From positions 12,490-76,489 of the forward strand of contig DATIPO010000053.1 of assembly GCA_035471925.1 (NCBI GenBank): a DNA stretch of 64,000 nucleotides, read 5' to 3'. The DNA comes from JANQFM01 sp035471925. GTDB lineage: Bacteria > Acidobacteriota > UBA6911 > RPQK01 > DATIPO01. Positions 1 to 8,009 of the stretch are shown piece after piece. Both the position numbers and the translations under genes were made by a program. Positions within the stretch are counted from its first letter, which is position 1. Each line of letters starts with the position of its first letter. A model generated the notes under the pieces. The model made no database searches. It saw only the letters and a list, made by a program, of their open reading frames with translations, and was not told the DNA's origin.

Positions 1-273
1 GAAGACCGCCTTTTCAACTGCGTGACCAACATCGGATACCGGCCCACTGTCCACCCTGACTACCAGGGCCGTCCGTTGGTGGAAAGCCACCTTTTTGACT
101 TTGACGAAAACGCCTACGGACTGCCGGTCAATCTGCGTTTCTGTTTCCGTCTCCGTGACGAGAAGCGCTTTGACGGGTTGAAGTCGCTGACCGAACAGAT
201 TAAAAAAGACTCCCGCAGGGCTTCCCGCTATTTGAAACGGGTGGAGGAAGCCGGCCGAGGAGCCGCGTCGTGA
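1..273 (+). CDS. ribF: Riboflavin kinase / FAD synthetase, C-terminal part (cut by window start)
   Basis: The frame is open from base 1 and ends with TGA at 271-273. The 90 visible residues match the C-terminal riboflavin kinase domain of bifunctional RibF: an NIGYRPT stretch, then a VESHLFDFDENAYG segment, then FRLRDEKRFDGLKSL and QIKKDSRRA. In this family the domain phosphorylates riboflavin to FMN, and the missing N-terminal half would adenylate FMN to FAD in the cytoplasm. The stop lies 10 nt before gatC, so the three genes probably form one transcript. The N-terminal FAD synthetase half lies outside the window and cannot be confirmed. Confidence 0.93.
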   Translation, partial: EDRLFNCVTNIGYRPTVHPDYQGRPLVESHLFDFDENAYGLPVNLRFCFRLRDEKRFDGLKSLTEQIKKDSRRASRYLKRVEEAGRGAAS

Positions 274-283
274 GGAGCAGCCC

Positions 284-583
284 ATGAAGATCAGCCGCCG
301 AGAAGTGGAAAAAATCGCCGATCTCTCTCAGTTGGAGTATTCCCAGGAGGAGATGGAGGAGTTCGTTCCCCGCTTCCGCGAGATCCTCGATCACATCAGC
401 CGCCTCGACGAACTCGACGCCCAGGGAGCCGAGCCGATGTATCACGGCCTTCCCGAAGAGGAGTTGAGCGAGGATCTGCGCGAGGACGAAGTCAGTCCGG
501 TGCTGAGCCGCAAGGAAGCGCTGCAAAACGCCCCCGAGGCCTTGGAAGGCGAGTTCCGCGTCCCCAAAGTCATCGAGTCCTGA
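284..583 (+). CDS. gatC: Asp/Glu-tRNA amidotransferase subunit C
   Basis: This 99-residue protein is the usual size for GatC. It starts MKISRREVEKIADLSQL and contains the typical EEMEEFVPRFREILDHI helix followed by a region ending FRVPKVIES. GatC clamps GatA to GatB in the GatCAB complex, which converts Glu-tRNA(Gln) or Asp-tRNA(Asn) to the amidated form. It sits directly upstream of gatA with a 16-nt gap, the common order. No gatB is visible nearby, so that subunit must be encoded elsewhere. Confidence 0.95.
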   Translation: MKISRREVEKIADLSQLEYSQEEMEEFVPRFREILDHISRLDELDAQGAEPMYHGLPEEELSEDLREDEVSPVLSRKEALQNAPEALEGEFRVPKVIES

Positions 584-599
584 AGGTCGAAGGAAGCCC

Positions 600-2087
600 A
601 TGTCCCAAGAGCGCGATTCTGGAAAGCCGGCCTCCGGCGATGCGTCCGACGGCATTCTCAGTTGGACCGCCGTCCAACTGCGTGACCGGCTGCGCTCCGG
701 CCAGACGGGAGCCGAGGAGGTCTGCGAAGCCTACCTGGAGCAGATCCGCCGCCACAACCAGGACCTGGGCTGTTTCCTGACAGTGGACGAAGAGGGCGCC
801 CGCGAGCAGGCCCGCCAAGCCGCCAAGCGGCTCTCGCGGGATCCCCACGAGGCCGGAGCCTTGGCCGGCGTTCCGGTGGCCGTCAAGGACAACATCGTCA
901 CCAAGGGATTGCGCACCACCGCGGCTTCCAAGATTCTCGACAACTTCATTCCTCCCTATGACGCGTCAGTGGTGACGCGGCTGCGCCGGGCGGGGGCCGT
1001 GATTCTGGGCAAGACCAACCTGGACGAATTCGCCATGGGGTCGAGCACCGAGAATTCGGCTTACTTTCCCACCCGCAATCCCCATGACCGGGAGCGCGTG
1101 CCGGGCGGATCCTCAGGCGGATCGGCAGCGGCCGTGGCGGCCCGGCTGGCTCCCGCGGCCCTGGGATCGGACACTGGCGGATCCATCCGTCAGCCGGCGG
1201 CCTTCTGCGGCGTCAGCGGACTCAAGCCCACTTACGGACGCGTCTCCCGCTACGGACTGATCGCCTTTGGCTCGTCCCTCGACCAGATCGGACCCATTAC
1301 CCGCGACGTCCGCGATGCTGCACTGCTGATGGACGTCTTAGCCGGTCACGACCCACAGGACGCCACCAGTTCCCGGCGTCCGGCGCCCGACTTCAGCGGA
1401 CTGCTCGAGCGCGATAGGAAGCCGCTGCGCATCGGCGTCCCCCGCCAGTGGATGGGCGACGGTCTGCAGGGCGGTCCCGATCCCGAGGTCAAGCGGGCCG
1501 TCCAGCAGGCCCTTGAGCACTTGGAGTCGCAGGGTTGCCGAATCGAGGACGTCAGCCTGCCTCACAGCGAATACGCCATCGCCGCCTACTACATCGTGGC
1601 TCCTGCCGAGGCTTCCTCCAACCTGATGCGCTATGACGGAGTTCGATACGGGCTGCGGGCCGACAACCCCCGCGATTTGCAGGACATGTACCGCCGCACC
1701 CGCACCCAGGGCTTCGGAGACGAGGTCAAGCGCCGCATCATGCTGGGGACCTTCGTGCTCAGCGCCGGCTACATCGAGGCCTTCTACAGCAAGGCCGCCA
1801 GGACCCGCCGCGTCCTGCTCGAGGACTACCGCAAGGCTTTCGCCCAAGTCGACCTCATCGCGGGACCGGTGGCGCCCACGCCGGCCTTCAAGCTGGGAGA
1901 AAAAACCGCCGATCCTTGGCAGATGTACCTTTCCGACATCTACACGGTGACAGCCAATCTGACGGGCATCCCGGCTCTCTCGGTGCCATTGCCCCCAGGT
2001 CCTTCAGGCTTGCCCCTGGCCCTGCAACTCCAGGCCCCCCACTTCCAGGAGCCCCTCCTCCTCCAATCCGCCCGCCTGCTGGGCTAG
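600..2087 (+). CDS. gatA: Asp/Glu-tRNA amidotransferase subunit A
   Basis: This 495-residue amidase-signature protein releases ammonia from glutamine for tRNA-dependent transamidation. The Ser-cisSer-Lys triad is visible as Lys96 in VPVAVKDNI, Ser171 in PGGSSGGSAAAVA and Ser195 in GSDTGGSIRQPA. The N-terminus carries about 18 extra polar residues before the conserved helix. The C-terminus stops at QSARLLG, somewhat earlier than most GatA proteins, which continue about 15-20 residues. The amidase fold looks complete. The gene follows gatC by 16 nt and is probably cotranscribed with ribF and gatC. It ends 63 nt before a converging minus-strand gene. Confidence 0.96.
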   Translation: MSQERDSGKPASGDASDGILSWTAVQLRDRLRSGQTGAEEVCEAYLEQIRRHNQDLGCFLTVDEEGAREQARQAAKRLSRDPHEAGALAGVPVAVKDNIVTKGLRTTAASKILDNFIPPYDASVVTRLRRAGAVILGKTNLDEFAMGSSTENSAYFPTRNPHDRERVPGGSSGGSAAAVAARLAPAALGSDTGGSIRQPAAFCGVSGLKPTYGRVSRYGLIAFGSSLDQIGPITRDVRDAALLMDVLAGHDPQDATSSRRPAPDFSGLLERDRKPLRIGVPRQWMGDGLQGGPDPEVKRAVQQALEHLESQGCRIEDVSLPHSEYAIAAYYIVAPAEASSNLMRYDGVRYGLRADNPRDLQDMYRRTRTQGFGDEVKRRIMLGTFVLSAGYIEAFYSKAARTRRVLLEDYRKAFAQVDLIAGPVAPTPAFKLGEKTADPWQMYLSDIYTVTANLTGIPALSVPLPPGPSGLPLALQLQAPHFQEPLLLQSARLLG

Positions 2088-2150
2088 GCCCACGCGTCAA
2101 CCAACCGTCCAGACGCGGGGTCAAGTCGTCGGTCTGTGAAGATGGCTCGG

Positions 2151-2650
2151 CTAGTCCGCGTCCGCGCGCCGCTGATCCAGCGTACGCCGGAGGATTCGCA
2201 GACTCTGTTGATCTTTCGCGGCGCCCGTTGCCTCCTTGACGGCCATTAGCTTTTCAAGGGTGAGTATCCGAATTCTAAGGTTCTCGACCATAACGGATTC
2301 GCTGTGCGGCAACAGGCTCTGATAGTCCTCTCCACCGGAAAGTGATCCCAAGAGGTCCAGGGCTCCGAAGCGAGTCATGAGAAGTAGATGTCCCGGACTT
2401 TCCAGGTGAGAGATCTTGGGCACCAGCATTCGCCCCTCGGTGTGACGATAGACGGCCTCAAGTTCCTTCAGTGCGATCTGCAGCTTTGACAGGTCTCATC
2501 GCGCCTGTTGTGGACGACGTCGAGATCAAAGGTTGCCAATGAAGCGCCTTGGAGGACGCCGCAGACGCCTCCGACAACGATGAACTCAACGTCGTGAGCC
2601 GTGAGCGTCCTGAGGATGGAGAGAAAATCCGCCTTGGGCTTAAGCGTCAT
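2151..2650 (-). pseudogene. Nucleotidyltransferase-like protein, frameshifted
   Basis: Two minus-strand frames form one nucleotidyltransferase-like protein. The first, 2650 down to about 2492, reads FLSILRTLTAHDVEFIVVGG and then FDLDVVHNRRDE, matching the GG and D-x-D core of minimal or AbiEii-like nucleotidyltransferases. It then runs into a stop at 2468. In another frame, the DNA from about 2490 down to 2151 continues sensibly as LSKLQIALKELEAVYRHTEG, then LVPKISHLESPGHLLLMTRFGALDLLG. A one-base shift near 2486-2496 would restore a product of about 166 residues. It could be a real inactivating mutation or an assembly or sequencing error. The gene overlaps the upstream small gene by 4 nt (ATGA). 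Confidence 0.7.
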
Positions 2651-2847
2651 GAATCGGTCTGATCCCTCCGCAGGCTGCTCCGGGCCCGGTGGGTGGCGTC
2701 GACGAAATCCTGCAGGACTTGCAGGCGTTGGGTGGGGGTCAGCGAGAGCATCCAGCGGATGAGGGTGGGGTCGACGCCGTCTTCGTCATAGAGCAGGTCG
2801 GGATCGGTGACGGGTTCGCCGGTGGGGCGTTTTCGGCTTTGGCTCAT
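2647..2847 (-). CDS. Small hypothetical protein upstream of nucleotidyltransferase
   Basis: This 66-residue acidic and polar protein is not recognised at family level. Its core reads DPTLIRWMLSLTPTQRLQVLQDFVD, which resembles short proteins often encoded just before minimal nucleotidyltransferases. The stop overlaps the nucleotidyltransferase start (ATGA), and its own ATG lies 1 nt after the monooxygenase stop, so all three genes are probably translated from one mRNA. It has no signal peptide, membrane segment or cysteine motif. A role as partner or antitoxin-like protein of the nucleotidyltransferase is suggested only by the coupling. Confidence 0.65.
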   Translation of the reverse strand: MSQSRKRPTGEPVTDPDLLYDEDGVDPTLIRWMLSLTPTQRLQVLQDFVDATHRARSSLRRDQTDS

Positions 2848-2848
2848 C

Positions 2849-4117
2849 TCAATCCTCGCTGGAGCCGGAGAGGAGGCGCATGAGCTGGTCGATGTGTGCT
2901 CCCGAGGCGGGCAGGCAGCCGCGGATCTCGGATTCGTGGCGCTCGACCCAGTTGATGCGGTGGTCGACCGGTCCGGAAGGGGCCTGGGGCTGGCGCAGGA
3001 TGCGCTCCCAGTCCTGCCGGTGGACTCGGGCGTATTCCTGCAACAGGTCGAGGTCGCCGTCTTGGCGCAGGATCTGATAGAGGCGTCCGCCCAAGTCGCG
3101 GGCTTCGGCCAGTCCGGCGTTCATGCTCTGGACTCCTACTGGCAGGGCCAAGTGGGCTGCGTCTCCGGCCAGCACGGCCCGTCCGCGCGCGAATGATCCG
3201 GCTAAACGGCGCTCGAAGCGCAGCACTGCCGACCACAGCAGGTCTCCCACCGAGTGGCGGAACCAGGGCGCCCGTTCCACGATCAGCCGTCTCAAGTCAC
3301 GACGGCTCATGGTGGGGAAGACCACTTCCAGCGCCTGGCGCGTTTTCTCGCGCGGCTCTGAGTAGCGGTCGGGCTCATCGAGTTGGAAGCCGCAGCGGAA
3401 GCGTCCTTCTCCCATGGGCCAGATAACGCTCCATTTGCCCTCCCAGTGGAGGATCGATTGGCGCGGATCGCAGGGGCCTTCTGGTTCCACCACCGGATCG
3501 GTGGCGAATTCGAAGACGGCGAAACGCTGCGGTTTGCCGCGGCTTTCGAAGGGAATGCCCAAGCTGCGCCGCACCAGCGAGTCGTGTCCGTCGCAACCCG
3601 CCACGAACTGGGCGCCGCCCGTCATGCGCTCCTGAACGATCCACTCCCCATGACCGGCGCCCTCTTCCTGTCCCAGCCGCTGCACCTCGAAGCGCAGGCC
3701 GTCCTGGCCTTCCTCCAGACGCTTGAGCCGGTGAGCCCACAGGACTTCTACGCCCTTGGCCTGCAGCCGCTGGTGGAGGACGTCTTCCAAGCGGCTCTGG
3801 GGAAGCACCAGCACGAAGGGATAAAACGACTCCAGGGCATCGAAGCGCACCTCGGCCTTGACATCGGAGCCCTCGTAAAAGGTGCAGCACTCGATTTTTT
3901 GTCCACGCCTGATGAGGGGAGCCGCCAGGTCGAGGTCGTCGAGCAGCCCCAGGGAATTGGGATGCAGGGCCAAGGCGTAGCTGCGTTCGGCGGGACGGGA
4001 ACCCTCGTCGACGACTTGGACCTTGACTCCTTCTTCAGCCAGCGAAAGAGCGGTCAACAGGCCCACCGGACCTGCACCGACGACTAGAACCTCGGTTTCC
4101 CTTTCCCAACCTGCCAT
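2849..4117 (-). CDS. FAD-dependent aromatic-ring-type monooxygenase
   Basis: This 422-residue protein has the three fingerprints of the p-hydroxybenzoate hydroxylase class of flavoprotein monooxygenases. They are the N-terminal dinucleotide fold VLVVGAGPVGLLTALSLAE, a DG motif in GCDGHDSLVRRSLG, and a GD motif in AVLAGDAAHLALPVGVQSMN. Such enzymes use NAD(P)H and O2 to hydroxylate organic substrates in the cytosol. The C-terminus is short, without the thioredoxin-like domain of phenol hydroxylases. The substrate cannot be read from the sequence. A TACAAT-like -10 lies about 55 nt upstream of the start on the minus strand (4172-4177). It heads a unit with the small protein and the nucleotidyltransferase. 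Confidence 0.88.
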   Translation of the reverse strand: MAGWERETEVLVVGAGPVGLLTALSLAEEGVKVQVVDEGSRPAERSYALALHPNSLGLLDDLDLAAPLIRRGQKIECCTFYEGSDVKAEVRFDALESFYPFVLVLPQSRLEDVLHQRLQAKGVEVLWAHRLKRLEEGQDGLRFEVQRLGQEEGAGHGEWIVQERMTGGAQFVAGCDGHDSLVRRSLGIPFESRGKPQRFAVFEFATDPVVEPEGPCDPRQSILHWEGKWSVIWPMGEGRFRCGFQLDEPDRYSEPREKTRQALEVVFPTMSRRDLRRLIVERAPWFRHSVGDLLWSAVLRFERRLAGSFARGRAVLAGDAAHLALPVGVQSMNAGLAEARDLGGRLYQILRQDGDLDLLQEYARVHRQDWERILRQPQAPSGPVDHRINWVERHESEIRGCLPASGAHIDQLMRLLSGSSED

Positions 4118-4272
4118 CGCTTCGATCCCTTTCCGGCGTTCGTCTCAAGCGCACGCTGCGCTCATAAGGCGATTGTATCGAATGCAGGAAGGGGTCGCAC
4201 GCACTGTGAAAGGAAAAATGGGTCCAGGGCAAAAAAATGACCGGACCTCGGGAGCGATGTCCACAGACCTGA

Positions 4273-4429
4273 GAGGAGCCGCCGCAACCGTACTCATTCA
4301 GGAGGACGATGCAGGATAGGCACACACCACTGAGCCTTCGGCGGCTCCTCAGGAAGGAGGCCGTGACTGTTTCCCAAGGTCCGGTCTGAACCTTGCAGAC
4401 GCTTTCAACCGCACCGTGCGGCTGAAAGC
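4273..4429. repeat. Cluster of three inverted repeats in a 504-bp gene-poor gap
   Basis: The gap between the monooxygenase start and the tRNA (4118-4621) holds no convincing gene. It contains three nested or adjacent inverted repeats. A perfect 12-bp pair, GAGGAGCCGCCG (4273-4284) and CGGCGGCTCCTC (4339-4350), encloses 54 nt. A 6-bp pair CAAGGT/ACCTTG lies at about 4375-4395. A near-perfect 29-bp palindrome lies at 4401-4429, with arms GCTTTCA-CCGCAC and GTGCGG-TGAAAGC, a single internal mismatch that becomes a G-U pair if read from the minus strand, and almost no loop. No T-run follows on either strand, so these are not simple terminators. A structured RNA or decayed element is possible. Confidence 0.6.
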
Positions 4430-4621
4430 AATGTTCGCACTCAAATAGAGAGCAATCGCCGTGCCTAAACTGGGCCAAGACGCCTAAGCGCTTGAAAAGA
4501 TGCAGGTTGCCCGGCGAATGTGCCTCTCATGCGGCCCCTGGGGAAGCCTGGGACTGGGTGATATCCCCTGACAGGCGTGATAATCCACAGTGCGCCGAGA
4601 GCAGTGATGGGCAAGGTGACG

Positions 4622-4695
4622 TGGGCCCAGCAGGACTTGAACCTGCGACCGGCCGATTATGAGTCGGCTGCTCTAACCAACTGAGCTATGGGCCC
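4622..4695 (-). tRNA. tRNA with CAU anticodon (probably Ile2, possibly elongator Met)
   Basis: The minus strand folds into a complete 74-nt cloverleaf. The acceptor is GGGCCCA/TGGGCCC with discriminator A. The D arm is GCTCAGTTGGTTAGAGC, the anticodon stem is GCCGA/TCGGC around loop CTCATAA, and the T arm is GCAGG-TTCAAGT-CCTGC. The anticodon is CAU. The 3' CCA is not encoded. The elongator-type D arm and the G1-C72 pair rule out the initiator tRNA. The GGGCCC acceptor and the GCCGACTCATAATCGGC arm resemble bacterial tRNA-Ile2, whose C34 is changed to lysidine so that it reads AUA. Elongator tRNA-Met cannot be excluded without covariance scoring. Confidence 0.93.
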
Positions 4696-4735
4696 ACCTA
4701 AAATTACCAGGAACGCCGATTTGGCGCAAAAGAAT

Positions 4736-5532
4736 TCAGGCCCGGTCATCGGTCCGGTCGTGGCCCCTTTCGTGAGCCTCGCCGTGGGTTTCGTCCTCAG
4801 CCTTCTCTGGTCTCGAACCGCGGGCCAAGCCGTGGGAGAGGTGGATCAGCAGCAGCCCCAAACCCGCTCCCGCGAGCTGAGCCGCAAACAGGAAAAACAC
4901 GCCGCTCATGGTCACGGGGCCGGGCCATTGACCCAGCAGGCGGAAGAGATCATCGCTGATGAGGCTGCGGTGGGCTTGTCCGGCTCCAGGCCAGACTTGA
5001 AAAAGGGTCAAAGTGCCCAGTTCCAGCAGGTCTCCCGTCAAACTGAGCAGGGGAGAACCGGCCAGAAGGGCTGCGCCCCCGAACAGGACGGCCCGCGCCA
5101 GTGCGGCCGGTGCCGGTGGGCTTGCAGCGGAATCTTGGCCCTGAGACCCGTCGGCGGGACGCGTCAGGCGCAGCAGCGGGAATCCCGCCAGTCCCAGCAG
5201 GAAAGGTGCCGCGATGGTGACTGCGTAAGTCCAGTCGGAGCCGCCTGTGTCGAAGCCGCTCAGGCGTCCGGCATAGGCGCTTCCCGAATGCACGTAGGGG
5301 AACAGGCGGGCCAGAAAGTCGGCGCCGTAGAGGGGATCGATTTCCAGGCGTTCGACTTGGCCTCCGCTTGCCAGGCAGCCCCAGGCGTGGAGCAACTCGT
5401 GCAGGGGAACGTAGATCCACCACCCAGCCAGCAGTCCTGCCAGAATGCCCAGCAAGGCGCGCATCCCCCCTGTCCGCAGGTGGGCTTCGAAGAGCTCGAG
5501 GAATTCGTTGAAGGGACGCAGGACGGAGCGCA

Positions 5533-5533
<1 letters not shown>
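4736..5533 (-). CDS. Integral membrane protein with HExxH motif (putative membrane metallopeptidase)
   Basis: This protein of about 265 residues is hydrophobic and multi-spanning. A segment LLGILAGLLAGWWIYVPL runs into HELLHAWGC, an HExxH zinc-binding motif (His45, Glu46, His49) placed at a membrane helix as in M50 or DUF3267-type intramembrane proteases. Further hydrophobic helices follow, and the C-tail is rich in His, Glu and Arg. No clear third metal ligand motif is seen. I chose the ATG at 5533 because it overlaps the stop of the upstream gene as TGATG; an in-frame ATG at 5551 is the alternative. It is the last gene of the exosortase operon, so a role in envelope protein processing is an inference from context. 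Confidence 0.72.
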
Positions 5534-6234
<701 letters not shown>

Positions 6235-6654
6235 ATTCGAAGAGGTTCATGGATCCTTGATCGCCCAGCGCGAAGAGGACCACTATGCGCACTTGATTAA
6301 GCGCGAAAATAAGCACGAATCCCAGCGAGGTACCGATAAGGCGCTGCTTCCAGGAAGCCGGAAAGGCCAAGCAGGCGGCGATGAGCAGAATGGTGGCCAC
6401 AACCCCGTCGCATCCGCGCCGGATGTCGACCGCGAAGCGCCCTGTGCGAATCACGGTGCCCTGCCAGGAGAGGTCATCGTAGCCCAGCAGCACGAGGACG
6501 TTGGCGCTGACCGACGTGATGAATTGGGTGTAGGGGTGAATGAGGTTGTCATCAACCCAGGTCAGTGCCAGCAGCAAGTTGAACAGCAGCACCACGACCA
6601 CGAATCCGGCCACGAAGCGGACCGCCGGCTGCTTCAGACTCTCTTTCCAGTCCT

Positions 6655-7086
6655 TCATTCCTTCTCCTGCTCCAGTTCACAGCCTTGCAGCCCGTACTCG
6701 GCATACGAGTCCTGGGTCTCCCACAGGCGGACAGCGCTGACCGGCAGATCCAGCTTGCGGGCTTGCTCGAAAAGGATGCGGGCAAGGTGTTCTGCAGTGG
6801 GATTGACGGGCAAGACCACCACCTCCTCACCCAGATCGCGCAGCGCCTTAACCAGAGGATCGTCCTGACGCAGAATCATGCGGTGATCGAAGGTGTCTTC
6901 GATGTAGCGTCCCAGGATGTCCTTCACCTCTCCGAAATCGCGCACCATGCCCAGCGCGTTGAGCTGCGATGACGCCAGCTCGATCTCCACCAGCGCCGTG
7001 TGGCCATGAGGCCGGGCGCACTTGCCCTGGTATTCCAGCAGCCGGTGACCATAGCAGAAAGTGAGCTGTTTGACGATCTTATGCAT
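6655..7086 (-). CDS. queD: 6-pyruvoyl-tetrahydropterin synthase / QueD family protein
   Basis: This 143-residue protein has the zinc and catalytic pattern of the PTPS/QueD fold. His14 is in CYGHRLL, and CxxxHGH appears as Cys23-ARP-His27-Gly-His29; a later DHRMIL segment and a C-terminal WETQDSYAEY stretch follow. The CxxxHGH arrangement is the QueD type, which makes 6-carboxy-tetrahydropterin from dihydroneopterin triphosphate on the way to queuosine. This fits folE and queA elsewhere in the window. It heads the exosortase operon: its stop overlaps the exosortase start by 4 nt, although no biochemical link between the two is known. Confidence 0.92.
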   Translation of the reverse strand: MHKIVKQLTFCYGHRLLEYQGKCARPHGHTALVEIELASSQLNALGMVRDFGEVKDILGRYIEDTFDHRMILRQDDPLVKALRDLGEEVVVLPVNPTAEHLARILFEQARKLDLPVSAVRLWETQDSYAEYGLQGCELEQEKE

Positions 7087-7138
7087 GCGTCCGCTTTCGA
7101 ACCCACAGTGTACAACGAGCGGAGGGCGGGCGTTGAAC

Positions 7139-7864
7139 CTAACCCGTCAGGATGACGCTTAGCCGCTTGGGACCGTGCACGCCCACCACCAGTTCCTTCT
7201 CGATGTCGGCCGTGCGGCTGGGGCCGGTGACCAGCACTCCGGCGCTGCCTTCGCGTCCCGCTTCCAGGCGCTGGAAAAAGGACTCTGCATCAGCAAGCAG
7301 CCGGCGGCGTGAGAGCAGGACCACATGGTGGGGAGGTAGCACCGAAAGCAGACGGCTGCGTCCGGGACCGGCTTGATAATAGACGCTTCCGGTTTCGGCG
7401 ATCCCCCAGCGGCCCGAACTGACGGAAAGCGGCACCTGAGCGGCTTGCTGGCGGTGAGGAGAACGCCATTCCAGTTGCAGAGGCGCTTCCACCCGGCCCT
7501 GAGGATGACGGCTGATCCAAAATCCCCCGCCCGATGGTCCCTCGTCCGGCTCCTCTGGGGACGGCCGTCTGCAGCGGTAGGGAATATTGTGCTCTTCCAG
7601 CACCTCCAGCTCTTCCCAAGCCGCCTCCTCCACTGCCGGCTCGTCTTTGTGACGGGATGAGAAGATGCGTCCCAGCGCCTCCAGGACCGCCGCTCCATCC
7701 TCGGCCCGATAGACTTCGCCGTCGGCAGCCCGCAGTTGGCGGACAAACCATTCGCTGATATCTCCCTCCACCGCCCCGGAGGGCTGTGGAAGGGTGGGCA
7801 GGTCAGGTGCTTGAGCCTTCTCCAGAGCCTGGCGCAGGCGGTTGAGGATGCGTTCACGTGACAT
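7139..7864 (-). CDS. lutC: LUD-domain protein, LutC-like
   Basis: This 241-residue protein ends in the typical LUD-domain signature VLVTGPSRTADIEKELVVGVHGPKRL. It also carries a central GRWGIAETGSVYY segment and a PPHHVVLLSR strand, as in LutC/YkgG. In the family, LutC works with the iron-sulfur proteins LutA and LutB in L-lactate oxidation, but neither lies next to it here, so the physiological role is uncertain. The gene is divergent from pfk. The spacer between them holds an intergenic repeat copy at 7876-7972. Confidence 0.85.
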   Translation of the reverse strand: MSRERILNRLRQALEKAQAPDLPTLPQPSGAVEGDISEWFVRQLRAADGEVYRAEDGAAVLEALGRIFSSRHKDEPAVEEAAWEELEVLEEHNIPYRCRRPSPEEPDEGPSGGGFWISRHPQGRVEAPLQLEWRSPHRQQAAQVPLSVSSGRWGIAETGSVYYQAGPGRSRLLSVLPPHHVVLLSRRRLLADAESFFQRLEAGREGSAGVLVTGPSRTADIEKELVVGVHGPKRLSVILTG

Positions 7865-7875
7865 AAGCCGGTCCC

Positions 7876-7972
7876 GGCCACCAAGTGGCCAACAAGTTCA
7901 CAAACGGGTTCAGTATCGCGAACATGGTCAGCCGTCCCACAATCTTCTCGGCGGGCAGAGTCCGCTCGCGAT
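7876..7972 (+). repeat. Intergenic repeat, copy A
   Basis: This copy begins with a small hairpin, GGCCAC-CAA-GTGGCC (7876-7890), then CAAGTTCACAAACGGGT, an inner block AACATGGTCAGC, and an end block resembling GGCAGAGTCCGCTCGC. It aligns over about 100 bp with copy D at 18561-18660, and the first 35 bases differ at only a few positions. It fills the spacer between the divergent lutC-like gene and pfk. No open frame runs through it. Confidence 0.7.
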
Positions 7973-7996
7973 CCATGGCCGATACGGATGCCATTG

Positions 7997-8002
7997 TACA
8001 AT
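7997..8002 (+). promoter_or_regulatory. -10 element of pfk, close to a leaderless start
   Basis: TACAAT lies 7 nt before the chosen pfk ATG at 8010. A start point 6-8 nt downstream of the -10 would coincide with the ATG, giving a leaderless or nearly leaderless mRNA. No purine-rich ribosome binding site stands upstream of the ATG. No good -35 box is seen. Confidence 0.45.
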
Positions 8003-8009
8003 CGTCGCC

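Noticed and set aside
4035..4478. Minus-strand frame of 147 codons with CEHC and CLSC cysteine pairs
   Set aside because: It overlaps the monooxygenase start, the later part reads as shadow of that gene, and the inverted repeats lie inside it. Spacing of the cysteines is suggestive of a zinc finger, but there is no ribosome binding site or family match.
4578..4586. TAATCCACA, one base off a DnaA box, near the tRNA
   Set aside because: Single isolated near-match far from dnaA; expected by chance.
7842..8009. N-terminal extension of pfk from the ATG at 7842
   Set aside because: The 56 extra residues are unlike any phosphofructokinase and cover an intergenic repeat and the promoter.
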